Positions 34,366-44,338 are shown, counted from the stretch's first letter. The stretch: 48,726 bases of DNA from an uncultured Candidatus Melainabacteria bacterium (GCA_949398305.1 CASLVD010000006.1:1-48726); one strand, 5' to 3'. Numbers and translations are program-made. The notes: generated from the letters alone by a model not told the origin.

Positions 34366-35337
34366 TTAAGCTGCAGTTTGAGTTTTTTTACCTTTTCTTT
34401 CTTCCCAGAAATCAACAATCATACTGCAGAAGAATATACTTGAATAAACACCAACGATTACACCTAACATCATTGCTAAAACGAAGTCTTTTGTAGTTAC
34501 TCCGCCAAAGAAGTATAATGCTGCAAGTGTTATAAATACTGTCAATGAAGTATTTATACTTCTTGCAAGTGTTTGGTTAACTGAAGCGTCAACGATTTCT
34601 CCGAATGTCATTTTCTTACCGTAATATCTTAAGTTTTCACGGATTCTGTCAAATGTAACGATCGTGTCATTGATAGAAAAACCGATGACTGTTAATATTG
34701 CGGTTAAGAATAAACCGTCAATCTGAACATCGCAGAATATTCCAAGTAATGAGAATATACCAGTTACAAATAAGACATCGTGTACAAGACCTAAAATGGC
34801 CGCAACCGCATATTCAAACTTAAATCTTAGTGAAATATAAACAATCATACCTAGAATTGCAAGTGCTAAGGCAATTAAAGACATTTTGAATAATTCTTTA
34901 CCAAGAGTCGGACCGACAGATGATACTTGAATAAGTTCAGCATCTTTATATTCACTTTTTACTGTGTTTGTAATTTGTTCAGCAGTTTCAGAACCTTCAT
35001 CGATAAATTTAGTTCTGATAGAAATTACTGATTTAATATTGTTATTTTCAGCAGTCGGGTTAACGTTAAGAATTTGGATATAAGGGTTTTGGACACCTAT
35101 TTTATCTAAATCTTCTCTTGTTTTAGATACTGCTTCGTTATCTATTGTTTCCGGAACACCGTATTGAAGAATTGTTCCGCCTGTGTAGTCAATACCAACT
35201 TTAACAGGAGCGTGTGTCGGGTAAGTTACCATTGAATAAATCATTGCGGCAATTCCCGGTAAAAGTAAGCATGCGGATAATACCATCCAAAGAATTCTGT
35301 ATTTTACAACATGCACTGTTTTATTGAAATTAAACAT
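34366..35337 (-). CDS. secF: Protein translocase subunit SecF
   Basis: Inner-membrane partner of SecD that uses the proton gradient to aid late steps of Sec export. The first membrane helix is near residues 14-32, the periplasmic domain starts with VGIDYTGGTILQYG, and the transport core has LGLVHDVLFVTGIF, GFSINDTIVTFDRIRENLR and NTSLTVFITLAALYFFGG. Length 323 aa is typical. It follows secD by 21 bp. Confidence 0.96.
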   Translation of the reverse strand: MFNFNKTVHVVKYRILWMVLSACLLLPGIAAMIYSMVTYPTHAPVKVGIDYTGGTILQYGVPETIDNEAVSKTREDLDKIGVQNPYIQILNVNPTAENNNIKSVISIRTKFIDEGSETAEQITNTVKSEYKDAELIQVSSVGPTLGKELFKMSLIALALAILGMIVYISLRFKFEYAVAAILGLVHDVLFVTGIFSLLGIFCDVQIDGLFLTAILTVIGFSINDTIVTFDRIRENLRYYGKKMTFGEIVDASVNQTLARSINTSLTVFITLAALYFFGGVTTKDFVLAMMLGVIVGVYSSIFFCSMIVDFWEERKGKKTQTAA

Positions 35338-35358
35338 TTTATATTTACCTCAACTTTC

Positions 35359-36690
35359 CTAGTCTAAAACTCCGAAACGTGCTTTTTCACGTTTGGTTTC
35401 TTGTACTTCATAACCTTTTCCGATTTCGTCTTTAGATAGACCGAATAATGCAGGATATTTTAATTCTCCTGTACCAAAGATTAAGTGCATGAAGTTTTTA
35501 GTAACTGTAATTGCTGTAAACATTGAAACAATTACACCAAGAGCAAGTGTTAAAGCAAAACCTTTAACAACGCTTGTTCCTAAGAAATACAGGATTACGC
35601 AGGCAAGAACTGTTGTCATGTTTGAATCGAAAATACTTGTAAATGCTCTGTCAAAACCTGAATTTATTGCAGTGAATAAGTTTCTGCCTGCTTTCAATTC
35701 TTCTTTAGTTCTTTCAAAAATCAGAATGTTAGCATCAACAGCCATACCGACAGACAGGATGAAACCTGCAATACCGGCAAGAGTTAATGTAACCGGAATA
35801 ATTTTGAATAATGAGAAAAGTATTAAAGCATAGATTACAAGTGCAACGTCAGCAATGAAGCCAGGTAATCTGTAGTAAAATACCATAAATATCATAACAA
35901 GTCCGATACCTAAAATACCTGCAAATTTTGATTTTTCGATACTGTCAGCACCGAGTGTCGGGCCGACTGTGTTTTCCTGAATAATATCAGATGGTACAGG
36001 CAGTGCGCCGGCATTAAGAAGGTTAACCATTCTTTCAGCTTCTTCGTATGCAAAACCTGATGAACCGCCGGAAATTTCAGCACGTCCGCCAAAAATTGCT
36101 TCTCTGATTACCGGTGCTGAGATTTCTTCGCCGTCAAAGAAAATTGCCATTTGTTCACCAACTAATTTTTGGGTTAGTTCGGCAAATTTTGTAGCGCCTT
36201 TTCCGTTGAATTCAAGAGAAACTGTCCACTGACCTGTTTGATCAGAACCGATTGATGCTGATTTTAAGTCTTCACCGGTTAAACCTGTAGATTCCCATAA
36301 TAACATACCTTTTTCATCTCTTGCCGGTTTTTTATTGGCATCAAATACAGGCTGTTTGAATTCTAACTGTGCAGTTTTGCCTAAAAATGCTTCAGCTTCT
36401 TTAAGGTCTGTTACGTTAGGAATTTCAACAATAAGTCTTTTGTCTCCGACTTGAGCAACGCTTGTTTCGGATACCCCTAATTTGTTTACACGGCTTTCGA
36501 TTGCATATTGTAAACGATTCATAACTTCAGGAGTAATTTTTCTGACTGAATCTGTAGTTTTTGCTTCAAGCATAATTCTTGAGCCGCCTACAAGATCAAG
36601 TCCGAGTTTTGTCGGTTTTTTGTAGATTGTAAAGACACATGCTATGACAATTGCTACAATTACCCAAAACATAATAATCTTGTTTTTCAA
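35359..36690 (-). CDS. secD: Protein translocase subunit SecD
   Basis: Inner-membrane RND-like protein paired with SecF. Residues 8-22 form the first membrane helix, GLDLVGGSRIMLEAK begins the large periplasmic domain, and five further helices end the protein, with AGFILSVGMAVDANILIFERTKEEL as the conserved core. At 443 aa it is the short form also seen in Gram-positives. Part of secD-secF; dapA lies upstream on the same strand, 72 bp away. Confidence 0.96.
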   Translation of the reverse strand: MKNKIIMFWVIVAIVIACVFTIYKKPTKLGLDLVGGSRIMLEAKTTDSVRKITPEVMNRLQYAIESRVNKLGVSETSVAQVGDKRLIVEIPNVTDLKEAEAFLGKTAQLEFKQPVFDANKKPARDEKGMLLWESTGLTGEDLKSASIGSDQTGQWTVSLEFNGKGATKFAELTQKLVGEQMAIFFDGEEISAPVIREAIFGGRAEISGGSSGFAYEEAERMVNLLNAGALPVPSDIIQENTVGPTLGADSIEKSKFAGILGIGLVMIFMVFYYRLPGFIADVALVIYALILFSLFKIIPVTLTLAGIAGFILSVGMAVDANILIFERTKEELKAGRNLFTAINSGFDRAFTSIFDSNMTTVLACVILYFLGTSVVKGFALTLALGVIVSMFTAITVTKNFMHLIFGTGELKYPALFGLSKDEIGKGYEVQETKREKARFGVLD

Positions 36691-36762
36691 TTTTTTACCC
36701 TCTTATATGTACTACTTTTACTGTTTTTATTATGATGATAAGTCAAAGTTGATAAAAATGAA

Positions 36763-37671
36763 CTAGCCTTCATTGCTTAATTCTGCTTTAACACTATCAA
36801 TAACTTTGCATAATTCAATTCTTTCTTCTTCAGATAACTTAGCTAAAGGTTTTCTTACATTATCGTGAATGAGACCTTTGTAAGCTAATGCGGCTTTAAC
36901 AGGAACCGGGTTAGGCGCCATAAATAATTTTCTGAATACCGGATAAAGTTTTTTGTGCATATTTCTTGCTGCAATTAATTCACCTGATTTAAAGTTTCTA
37001 ATCATTGATTTAATTTCAGAACCGAAAATGTGAGAAGCAACAGAGATAACTCCGTGAGCGCCTAATGACATCATCGGAAGTGTTAAGCTGTCATCACCTG
37101 AATATATAACAAAGTTTTCAGGACATTGCATTTTTAACTCTGTTACTTTATCCATATCAGGGAAGCTTTGTTTTAAACCTACGATGTTATTATATTTTTC
37201 TGCCAGAAATGCAACTGTTTCAGGAAGCATATTAACCCCTGTTCTGCCCGGAATATTGTATAAAATAATTGGTAAATCAGTGCTTTCAGCAACAGCTGAA
37301 AAGTGTTCAATCATACCTTTCTGGTTCGGTTTGTTATAGTATGGTACAACTGATAAAATTGCATCCACTTCTTCTTTTTGTGCAAATTTTGTGTATTCAA
37401 TAGCAGAAGCTGTAGAATTCGAGCCTGCGCCAAGAATAATTTTAGCCTTGTTTGCAACTGCTCTTTTTACGGAATTTACCAGTTCAATTTCTTCTTCGTT
37501 AGTTAATGTAGGAGATTCTCCTGTTGTCCCGGCGACAAGAATAGCGTCACTTCCGGAACTGATTAAATGTGCTGCAAGAGATTCAACTTTATCGTAATCA
37601 ATAGCGCCTGATTTTTCCATAGGCGTTACCATAGCTGTAATAACTTCTCCGCAATCATATCTTAGTGCCAT
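36763..37671 (-). CDS. dapA: 4-Hydroxy-tetrahydrodipicolinate synthase
   Basis: Condenses pyruvate with aspartate semialdehyde in the diaminopimelate/lysine pathway. The Schiff-base lysine is K167 in NIVGLKQS, the catalytic Tyr is Y138 in IILYNIPGRTG, and the GTTGE motif is at residues 48-52. Length 302 aa is normal. It supplies the wall crosslinker, fitting a peptidoglycan-containing diderm. Confidence 0.96.
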   Translation of the reverse strand: MALRYDCGEVITAMVTPMEKSGAIDYDKVESLAAHLISSGSDAILVAGTTGESPTLTNEEEIELVNSVKRAVANKAKIILGAGSNSTASAIEYTKFAQKEEVDAILSVVPYYNKPNQKGMIEHFSAVAESTDLPIILYNIPGRTGVNMLPETVAFLAEKYNNIVGLKQSFPDMDKVTELKMQCPENFVIYSGDDSLTLPMMSLGAHGVISVASHIFGSEIKSMIRNFKSGELIAARNMHKKLYPVFRKLFMAPNPVPVKAALAYKGLIHDNVRKPLAKLSEEERIELCKVIDSVKAELSNEG

Positions 37672-37804
37672 ATATATATCCTCTTCCCTAATCTATAACA
37701 CATTAATTATAGTACAAAAGTAATAATAGTGTGTAAATATTAAGATATTTAATTATTACGGCAGAAAATTTTATTTTGTAATCTTTTGTGCTAAAATTTT
37801 GAAT

Positions 37805-38386
37805 ATGAAATGGAATGATTTACCGAAGAAAAAAAGGTTATATGCGGCTGCATTATTGACTATCGGAGGGATATTAGCCTGGGCTTTTATTACTGCCGGT
37901 ATTATTACACATGATTTTAACCGTAAGCAGCTGGAATCCCGTGGAGATGAACAGGAAGCTGTTGTAAACGGTATAATTTTGACTGAAACAAAAGATGATC
38001 AAAAATACTGGGAAATATACGGCGAAACCGGGAAATGGGACAGCTCAAACGGGGTTGCTCAGTTAAATAAAGTTATCGGTAATTTCTATAAAGATAATGA
38101 AGTTTCGATGAGTTTTGAATCTTCAAAAGGTACTTATAATTCTAAAGAAGGTGATATAACTCTTCATGAAGATACTTTTATTGTCTTAAAAGACGGGATT
38201 ACATTAAATGCCGATAAGCTTCACTGGATAAATTCGCACACACCTATTGTGGCAGAAGGGCATATAAAAATTCAAAAAGGAAAAGAATTACTCTCAACTG
38301 CGGATAAAATCGTAATCAGTCCGGAGTATGACAGTTTTAAAATAATCGGAAACACTGTTTCAAAAGTTTATGAGGATAAAAAATAG
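37805..38386 (+). CDS. lptC: LptC-like lipopolysaccharide export protein
   Basis: A membrane-anchored periplasmic protein with an N-terminal helix (about residues 12-33) and a beta-jellyroll-type domain with repeated strand pairs (KYWEIYGETGKWDSSNG, GTYNSKEGDITLHEDTF, LNADKLHWINSHTPIVAEG). These fit LptC, which passes LPS from LptBFG to LptA. ATG 37805 is preferred over TTG 37799. No ribosome site is visible, and TAAAAT ends 7 bases before the ATG. It is directly followed by an LptA-like gene, which strengthens the call. Confidence 0.8.
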   Translation: MKWNDLPKKKRLYAAALLTIGGILAWAFITAGIITHDFNRKQLESRGDEQEAVVNGIILTETKDDQKYWEIYGETGKWDSSNGVAQLNKVIGNFYKDNEVSMSFESSKGTYNSKEGDITLHEDTFIVLKDGITLNADKLHWINSHTPIVAEGHIKIQKGKELLSTADKIVISPEYDSFKIIGNTVSKVYEDKK

Positions 38387-38387
38387 T

Positions 38388-39362
38388 ATGAAAAAGATAT
38401 TACTGGGATTTGTATCGTTAATTTTATTGGCGGGGCTTGGTGTTCAGGCATCAGACTTGATTATTGAATCTAAAAACCAATCGTTTAACGAATCTGATAA
38501 TAAGATTAAATTCAACGGGAATGTAAAAGTTACTGTTGATGATTTAAAGGTTGTTGGTGACAGTGCGGATGTTAATGTTACAAACGATCAAAAACTTGAT
38601 ACTGCAACTTTTTACGATAAACCTTATGCTTTTGAAATTAAGAAAAATAAAAAAAGAGAAGTTAAAGCAAATATCTTGAAAGTTTCTTTGATTACAAAAA
38701 TTATCAGAGCGGAAGGTGACACTCAATCAATTGTATTTGAAGGTAAAACTCCTGTTGTTGTAATTAACGCGGATGTTCAGGAATACGATACAAAAACCGG
38801 AGTTATGACTGCAACCGGTGCTGTTACTATGCTTTATAAAGATATTGAAACCTTCTCGAACGGAGCACAAATTACAACTGATAAAAACGGAGATTTAAAA
38901 CGTCTTGTACTTTCCGGTAATGCTAAAGTTAAGCAGGAAAATAACGAATCATATGCTGATAAATTTGTATATGAAGCATCAACAGGAAACTTAACTGCAT
39001 ATGGCAATACAACATCAAATGCAGTTATGGATGACGGTTCTAAATTAGTATTAAAATCAAGTTATCAGGAATACAATCAGAAAAAATCAATATTTAATGC
39101 CAGCGGTAATGTAAGAATATGGTATCAGGATTACTATGCGGCAGGACCTAAGGTTACATTGTACCCGACTCCGGGCTCAACTAAACCTAACGAAGCATAT
39201 TTTACAGGACGTTCAAGTATAACTCAAGGTGTTCGTACAATCTATGCTGACAAAATTAAAATGACAATGACTCCAAAAAGCTTTGATGCTCAAGGCAACA
39301 CAAGAACTGTTATTAAAAATATCGGTTCAGGTTCAGACGACAATGTAACATTAGGTTTATAG
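38388..39362 (+). CDS. lptA: LptA/OstA-like periplasmic protein
   Basis: A 324-aa protein with a signal peptide (MKKILLGFVSLILLAGLGVQA) and OstA-like beta-repeats (SDLIIESKNQSFNESDNKIKF, ADVQEYDTKTGVMTATGAV, GDLKRLVLSGNAKVKQ, RTIYADKIKMTMTPKSFDA). LptA forms the periplasmic bridge for LPS. It is about twice the usual LptA length, so it may carry two jellyroll units in one chain. ATG 38388 lies 1 base after the lptC stop. Confidence 0.8.
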   Translation: MKKILLGFVSLILLAGLGVQASDLIIESKNQSFNESDNKIKFNGNVKVTVDDLKVVGDSADVNVTNDQKLDTATFYDKPYAFEIKKNKKREVKANILKVSLITKIIRAEGDTQSIVFEGKTPVVVINADVQEYDTKTGVMTATGAVTMLYKDIETFSNGAQITTDKNGDLKRLVLSGNAKVKQENNESYADKFVYEASTGNLTAYGNTTSNAVMDDGSKLVLKSSYQEYNQKKSIFNASGNVRIWYQDYYAAGPKVTLYPTPGSTKPNEAYFTGRSSITQGVRTIYADKIKMTMTPKSFDAQGNTRTVIKNIGSGSDDNVTLGL

Positions 39363-39372
39363 GGAATTAACA

Positions 39373-40146
39373 ATGCAGGAAAAGATTGATAAAGCGATAG
39401 AATGTTTTAAGAAAAAAGACTGGAATGGTGCAATTGATTTATTTACATCAATTCTGGAAGTAGAAACTGATAATGCAGAAATTTATAACAACTTAGGTTT
39501 GTGTTATGCAAACGTTGGAGATGTTGAAAAAGCTGAGAAAAACTACTTAAAATGTATTGAACTTAATCCGCAAATTCCGCAGTGTTATATTAATCTTGTG
39601 GATTTATATTACACTCAAAGACGTCTTGGCGAAGGAATAAATATTTTATCATACGCGATTGATATGCTTCCTGATGATATTATTTTCAGACATTATCTTG
39701 CTCGTTTTTATATGGAGGATGCTAAAGGCGACCTTGCAATTGATGAGCTTGTTTATATATTAGAAAAACAGCCTGAAAATTATGATGCATATTATGATTT
39801 AGCAAAAATTTATTTTGAATTCGGAAACTATGATTCTGCAATTGAAAATTTGGAAAATGTTCTGGAATTCAAACAGGATAACGAATTAATTTACTATTAC
39901 CTTGCAGAAGCTTATCAGGCAAATGATGAGATTGACAAAGCTTTGTCTAATTTCTTAAAAGCAATTGCAACGAATAATAAATTTCATCCTGCATATAAAA
40001 AAGCTGCAATTTTGTTCATGGCGCGCGGGGATTATGCGGATGCAATTGAATATCTGGAAGATTATTTGAATTTTGAGATTCCTGATGAAGAAAAACAAAG
40101 TGTTAACGGCTTAATTCAGAATATTAAAGGTAAGATGAACGGCTAG
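39373..40146 (+). CDS. TPR-repeat protein
   Basis: A 257-aa protein almost wholly made of about six tetratricopeptide repeats, starting with KAIECFKKKDWNGAIDLFTSIL, followed by NAEIYNNLGLCYANVGDVEKAEKNYLKCIELNPQ, and others. No signal peptide, so cytoplasmic. It lies between lptA and dprA with minimal gaps (stop TAG, then dprA ATG at once). Partner unknown. Confidence 0.85.
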   Translation: MQEKIDKAIECFKKKDWNGAIDLFTSILEVETDNAEIYNNLGLCYANVGDVEKAEKNYLKCIELNPQIPQCYINLVDLYYTQRRLGEGINILSYAIDMLPDDIIFRHYLARFYMEDAKGDLAIDELVYILEKQPENYDAYYDLAKIYFEFGNYDSAIENLENVLEFKQDNELIYYYLAEAYQANDEIDKALSNFLKAIATNNKFHPAYKKAAILFMARGDYADAIEYLEDYLNFEIPDEEKQSVNGLIQNIKGKMNG

Positions 40147-41235
40147 ATGAAAAGGAAGTATTGGATAGCATTTTCTTCTATAGAACAGATTGACAGCAGC
40201 TTTATTCAAAAGCTGTATGAACATTTTGGTGATATAGAAACCGCATTTAATGCTTCAATTGCGCAGTTGAAGCAAATTGACGGTATAAGTGTTAAAAAGT
40301 GCGAAAATTTTTTAAAATACCGTGATAAGGTTGATATAGACAGAACCTTTACGAATGTTGAAACCCGCGGGATAAATTTTTTGACTCTTGACGATGAAAA
40401 TTATCCGAAAATGTTAAGACAAATTTCAAACCCGCCTGCTGTTTTGTATTATAAGGGCAAGCTTTTTGAATGTAATCTGGATAAAACTCTTGCTGTTGTT
40501 GGTTCTCGCAGAGCAAGTACACATGGCAAAGAAGATTTGAAAAAGATTTTATCTGAACTTGCAGGAACTGATATTTGTATAGTATCAGGATTGGCATCAG
40601 GGATTGATACTGTAGCTCACACTTGTGCAATCGAAAATAATCTGAAAACAATAGGTGTAATTGCAAGCGGTTTTGATTTTACTTATCCTGCAAGCAATAA
40701 AACACTTTATCAAAATATAGAAAACGGATATGGCGCGATATTGAGCGAATATTATCCGACATTTGAGCCCATAAAATTTCGTTTTCCTCAAAGAAATCGA
40801 ATTGTTTCAGGCTTGTCTTACGGAACACTTGTTGCAGAAGCTTCATTAAAAAGCGGAGCATTGATAACCGCGAATTTAACGCTGGAGCAGGGCAGAGAAC
40901 TTATGTGTATCCCAGGGCTTATTTCAAACCCGAATACTGAAGGAATTTATAAACTTTTAAAAAATGGTGCAACCCTTGTTACGGAAAGCGCCGATATTTT
41001 AAATGCTCTGAACTGGGAGATTAAAACAGAAGCACAAGGTGAACAGCTTACGCTTCCAATGCTGACTCCTGATGAAGAAAAAATTTATAAAAATCTGGAA
41101 ATTGAAGAAAAAGGAGTGGATGAATTGTTAGCTTTAACAAAATTAAAGCTTGACGATTTATTGATAAACTTGACAACGATGGAGCTTAAAGGCATAATAA
41201 AACAGAGCGGCGGGGATAGATATAAAAAGGGATAA
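40147..41235 (+). CDS. dprA: DNA-processing protein A
   Basis: Binds incoming single-stranded DNA during natural transformation and loads RecA. An N-terminal helical SAM/HhH-like part (about 1-65) precedes the Rossmann core: LAVVGSRRASTHG, CIVSGLASGIDTVAH, TIGVIASGFDFTYPASN, FPQRNRIVSGLSYGTLVAEA and SGALITANLTLEQGRELMCIPG. A winged-helix-like tail completes it, as in full-length DprA. It is followed 10 bp later by topA, a common gene order. Confidence 0.95.
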   Translation: MKRKYWIAFSSIEQIDSSFIQKLYEHFGDIETAFNASIAQLKQIDGISVKKCENFLKYRDKVDIDRTFTNVETRGINFLTLDDENYPKMLRQISNPPAVLYYKGKLFECNLDKTLAVVGSRRASTHGKEDLKKILSELAGTDICIVSGLASGIDTVAHTCAIENNLKTIGVIASGFDFTYPASNKTLYQNIENGYGAILSEYYPTFEPIKFRFPQRNRIVSGLSYGTLVAEASLKSGALITANLTLEQGRELMCIPGLISNPNTEGIYKLLKNGATLVTESADILNALNWEIKTEAQGEQLTLPMLTPDEEKIYKNLEIEEKGVDELLALTKLKLDDLLINLTTMELKGIIKQSGGDRYKKG

Positions 41236-41245
41236 GAGAAGATAA

Positions 41246-43558
41246 ATGGCAGAGACAAAAAGTAAATCCAAAGAAAAATCGTTAGTTATAGTCGAGTCAC
41301 CGGCAAAATCAAAAACAATTAAAAAAATTCTCGGGGGAGAGTTTCAAATAGAAGCAAGTTACGGGCATATTCGTAATTTGCCGACAAAAGATTCTGCAAC
41401 TGATAACCTCGGGTTTGATGTTAATAACAATTTTGAACCGAAGTTCGAAGTTATTCCGGGTAAACAGCAGGTTGTTAAAAAATTAAATGATTTAGCAAAA
41501 AAAGTTGATAAAATTTATCTTGCAGCCGACCCCGACCGTGAGGGAGAAGCTATTGCATGGCACGTTAGACAGGTTTTAAAAGTGCCTGATGAAAAGATTT
41601 ATCGTATTGTATTTAATGAGATTACACCCAAAGCGGTAAAACATTCGGTTGCAAATCCGCGTCCTATTGATATGGATATGGTACAAGCACAGCAAACCCG
41701 TCAGATTTTGGATAAGCTTGTAGGTTTTAAATTAAGTCCTGTGTTGTGGAAACAAATAGGTAATCGTAATCTTTCCGCAGGCCGCGTGCAGTCTGTTGCG
41801 CTTCGTATGATATGTGAGCGAGAAGAAGAAATCGAAAAATTTATACCTCAGGAATACTGGTCAATTCACGCGAACCTTGATAAAGACGGCAAAATGTTTG
41901 AAGCTGAATTATCAAAGATTAAAGGCAAAGCGGTTGAAAAAACTATTAAAAATAAAGATGAAGCACAGAAAATTGTTGATTATTTATTAAATCCTGAAAC
42001 TCAATATGAGGTTTCAAAGGTTACTAAAAAAACAACAAAACGTAAGCCGACTGCTCCGTTTATCACATCAACCATGCAGCGTGCGGCATCATCCAAACTC
42101 GGTTTTGGGGTATCCAAAACAATGCAGGTTGCTCAAAAACTTTACGAAGGTATTGAAATTGATGGAACACCTGTCGGTTTGATTACCTATATGAGAACAG
42201 ACTCTGTTCGTATTTCAGATGACGCGCAGGATATGGCGCATGAATTTATCTTGCAGAATTACGGTGAAAAATATTATCCTGAAAAACCTAATATTTACGT
42301 AAAAGGCAAGCAAAATGTTCAAGACGCGCACGAGGCTATTCGTCCGTCATACCCTGAAAGAACACCGGAAAGTATTAAACAGTATCTGGATAATGATCAG
42401 TATAAACTTTATAAGCTTATTTGGGAAAAATTTATGTCATCTCAAATGGCGCCTGCTGAAATTGCAAATAAAACTATCGAAATCCAATCAGGTGATTACA
42501 CGCTTCGTGCAGGTACAAGCAAAGTTATGTTTGATGGTTTCCTGACACTTTATAACGATGCGGAAGATGATGAAGATAAAGCAACAGATGCCAAAATTCC
42601 TGATTTAGAAAAAGGTGATAAGGTTGCGTGTAAGAAGATTACACCAAAACAACATTTCACTCAGCCGCCTCCAAGATATAACGAAGCATCTTTAGTTAAG
42701 GCACTGGAAGAATACGGAATCGGGCGTCCGTCAACGTATGCTACAATTATTACTGTAATTCAAACCCGTAAATATGTTGAAAAGAAAGATAAAGCGCTTC
42801 ATCCGACACTTTTAGGCAGAACTGTTTCAAAACAATTGGTAAGTCAGTTCTCTGATATTATGGATTACAAGTTCACGGCAGGCATGGAAGAAAAACTTGA
42901 TAAAATCGCTGAGAAACAAGCTATATGGGTAAAAGTTTTGCAAGATTTTTATACTCCGTTTATGGAAGAAGTTAATTCTGTAATGAAAACTGCGCAAAAA
43001 GTTACCATCGAAACAAAAATTAATTGTCCAAACTGCGGCAAACCAATGGTTCTTCGCTCAAGCAAAACAGGTTCGCAATTCTTGGGATGCTCAGGCTATC
43101 CTGATTGTAAAACTACAATGTCACTAAATGTTTTGCAAGAAATGGAAGCAGGGGTAAATGATGAAGAATCATCTGAAAAACCTCAAGAAATTTGTGAAGA
43201 AAAATGTGAAAAATGCGGATCAGATATGGTGTTTAAGCTTGGACCTTACGGCAAATATATGGAATGTACAAACGCAGATTGCAAGCACCGCAAACCTTAT
43301 CGTAAATCTACAGGTGTCACCTGTCCAAAATGCGGAAAAGGTGAAATTGTCGAACGTAAATCAAAACGCGGTACTGTATTTTACGGATGCAACAAATATC
43401 CTGATTGTGATTTTGTACTTTGGAATGAGCCAACCGGTGAAACTTGTCCTACTTGCGGAAGTCTGCTGGTTAAAAAAGTTCTTAAAAAAGGTACAGTTAT
43501 TGCCTGCTCTAGTATGAAATGCTCATATAAAGTAGAACCGGAGCAAACAGAAGAATAG
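41246..43558 (+). CDS. topA: DNA topoisomerase I
   Basis: Type IA topoisomerase relaxing negative supercoils. TOPRIM motifs LVIVESPAKSKTIKKIL and LAADPDREGEAIAWH, the catalytic Tyr Y315 in GLITYMRTDS, and the phosphate-binding IGRPSTYATII are all present. Four C-terminal zinc ribbons follow from about residue 592 (CPNCGKPM, CEKCGSDM, CPKCGKGE and CPTCGSLL, each with a second Cys pair). Length 770 aa. It ends 4 bp from the stop of the convergent pseudopilin gene, with no hairpin terminator between. Confidence 0.97.
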   Translation: MAETKSKSKEKSLVIVESPAKSKTIKKILGGEFQIEASYGHIRNLPTKDSATDNLGFDVNNNFEPKFEVIPGKQQVVKKLNDLAKKVDKIYLAADPDREGEAIAWHVRQVLKVPDEKIYRIVFNEITPKAVKHSVANPRPIDMDMVQAQQTRQILDKLVGFKLSPVLWKQIGNRNLSAGRVQSVALRMICEREEEIEKFIPQEYWSIHANLDKDGKMFEAELSKIKGKAVEKTIKNKDEAQKIVDYLLNPETQYEVSKVTKKTTKRKPTAPFITSTMQRAASSKLGFGVSKTMQVAQKLYEGIEIDGTPVGLITYMRTDSVRISDDAQDMAHEFILQNYGEKYYPEKPNIYVKGKQNVQDAHEAIRPSYPERTPESIKQYLDNDQYKLYKLIWEKFMSSQMAPAEIANKTIEIQSGDYTLRAGTSKVMFDGFLTLYNDAEDDEDKATDAKIPDLEKGDKVACKKITPKQHFTQPPPRYNEASLVKALEEYGIGRPSTYATIITVIQTRKYVEKKDKALHPTLLGRTVSKQLVSQFSDIMDYKFTAGMEEKLDKIAEKQAIWVKVLQDFYTPFMEEVNSVMKTAQKVTIETKINCPNCGKPMVLRSSKTGSQFLGCSGYPDCKTTMSLNVLQEMEAGVNDEESSEKPQEICEEKCEKCGSDMVFKLGPYGKYMECTNADCKHRKPYRKSTGVTCPKCGKGEIVERKSKRGTVFYGCNKYPDCDFVLWNEPTGETCPTCGSLLVKKVLKKGTVIACSSMKCSYKVEPEQTEE

Positions 43559-43561
43559 AAT

Positions 43562-44230
43562 TTATTTTTTTCGTAAGTAATTCATATTCCCGAAGTTTAA
43601 AATGTAATACGCACAGCCTGAACCCTTGCCATTATATTTGCAAGTGTTTTTATAATTGTACAATGTTTTTGGTGCTCCCATCGGATAGAGTCCGCTGTTA
43701 TGGTATTGGAATAAAAACAAATCTTTTCCCATAACATTTGGTTTGCTTGAACCGTTTATGTCTATATTAAATTGTATTGCTCCTGTATTTTCAATTGCCT
43801 GCCATATTACACTACTTCCGTTTAACAGCGAAACTTTATATTTATATGTTTCTGTTGAATAGTTTATTACGGAGGTATTATCTAAATATTTATAGCTTTT
43901 CCCGATACATTTTGAATTTAAATCTTGTGTTCCGCAGTCGGTAGCAAGTTTTAGGAAGGGTTTTAAATTTTCCGCTATTTTTATTGCTGATTTTTCATCT
44001 TGTTTAAGTTCCCAGCCTTCAATATCTCCGTATTCTTCTTCTGCCATTCTTACAGTTTGAGATATAATTGATTGGGTTTCTTTTAGCTGGCTTACAACTT
44101 TCTTTTCAAAGCTGTTTTGTATTAATGTTGGAATCGTCATTGCAGCAACAACACCAATGATGCCGAGGGTTATAAGCACCTCAGCTAAAGTAAAAGCTTT
44201 TAATTTAAAATATCTTAATCCGCTAAACAT
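43562..44230 (-). CDS. Type IV pseudopilin
   Basis: A 222-aa pilin-like protein with a 12-residue leader (MFSGLRYFKLKA) and FTLAEVLITLGIIGVVAAMTI. Cys pairs at CGTQDLNSKC and CKYNGKGSGC, the motif IDINGSSKPNVMGKDLF, and the ending NFGNMNYLRKK. It is a close paralogue of the 47866-48570 protein along its full length. No ribosome site precedes the ATG. It is divergent from the HTH gene at 44339 across 108 bp. A minus-strand TTGACT (44262-44267) is the best -35 candidate, but would put transcription at the start codon. Confidence 0.9.
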   Translation of the reverse strand: MFSGLRYFKLKAFTLAEVLITLGIIGVVAAMTIPTLIQNSFEKKVVSQLKETQSIISQTVRMAEEEYGDIEGWELKQDEKSAIKIAENLKPFLKLATDCGTQDLNSKCIGKSYKYLDNTSVINYSTETYKYKVSLLNGSSVIWQAIENTGAIQFNIDINGSSKPNVMGKDLFLFQYHNSGLYPMGAPKTLYNYKNTCKYNGKGSGCAYYILNFGNMNYLRKK

Positions 44231-44282
44231 ATAAGTTTATAGTTACATTAATTCATTTAAAAGTCAATAGAAAATGAAATTT

Positions 44283-44304
44283 ATTCGTTAAATATTCAAC
44301 GTAT
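44283..44304. promoter_or_regulatory. Imperfect 22-bp palindrome in the 44.3-kb module
   Basis: Eighteen of 22 positions are symmetric around AATATT, with CGTT and AACG arms. It covers the -35 region of the HTH gene promoter, whose TATAAT is at 44308-44313. Likely operator for self-control. Confidence 0.5.
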
Positions 44305-44307
44305 TTG

Positions 44308-44313
44308 TATAAT
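44308..44313 (+). promoter_or_regulatory. -10 box of the 44339 HTH gene
   Basis: TATAAT 25 bases ahead of ATG 44339; TTCGTT 18 bp upstream is a weak -35 and lies in the imperfect palindrome. Unlike three sister modules, this mRNA would have a leader and a ribosome site (GGAG, 44329-44332). Confidence 0.5.
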
Positions 44314-44338
44314 TTTAAATATATAAATGGAGTGGAAT

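Noticed and set aside
43559-43600. Terminator between topA and the convergent pseudopilin gene
   Set aside because: Only a T-rich run is present with no stable hairpin; transcription may run through or end by Rho.
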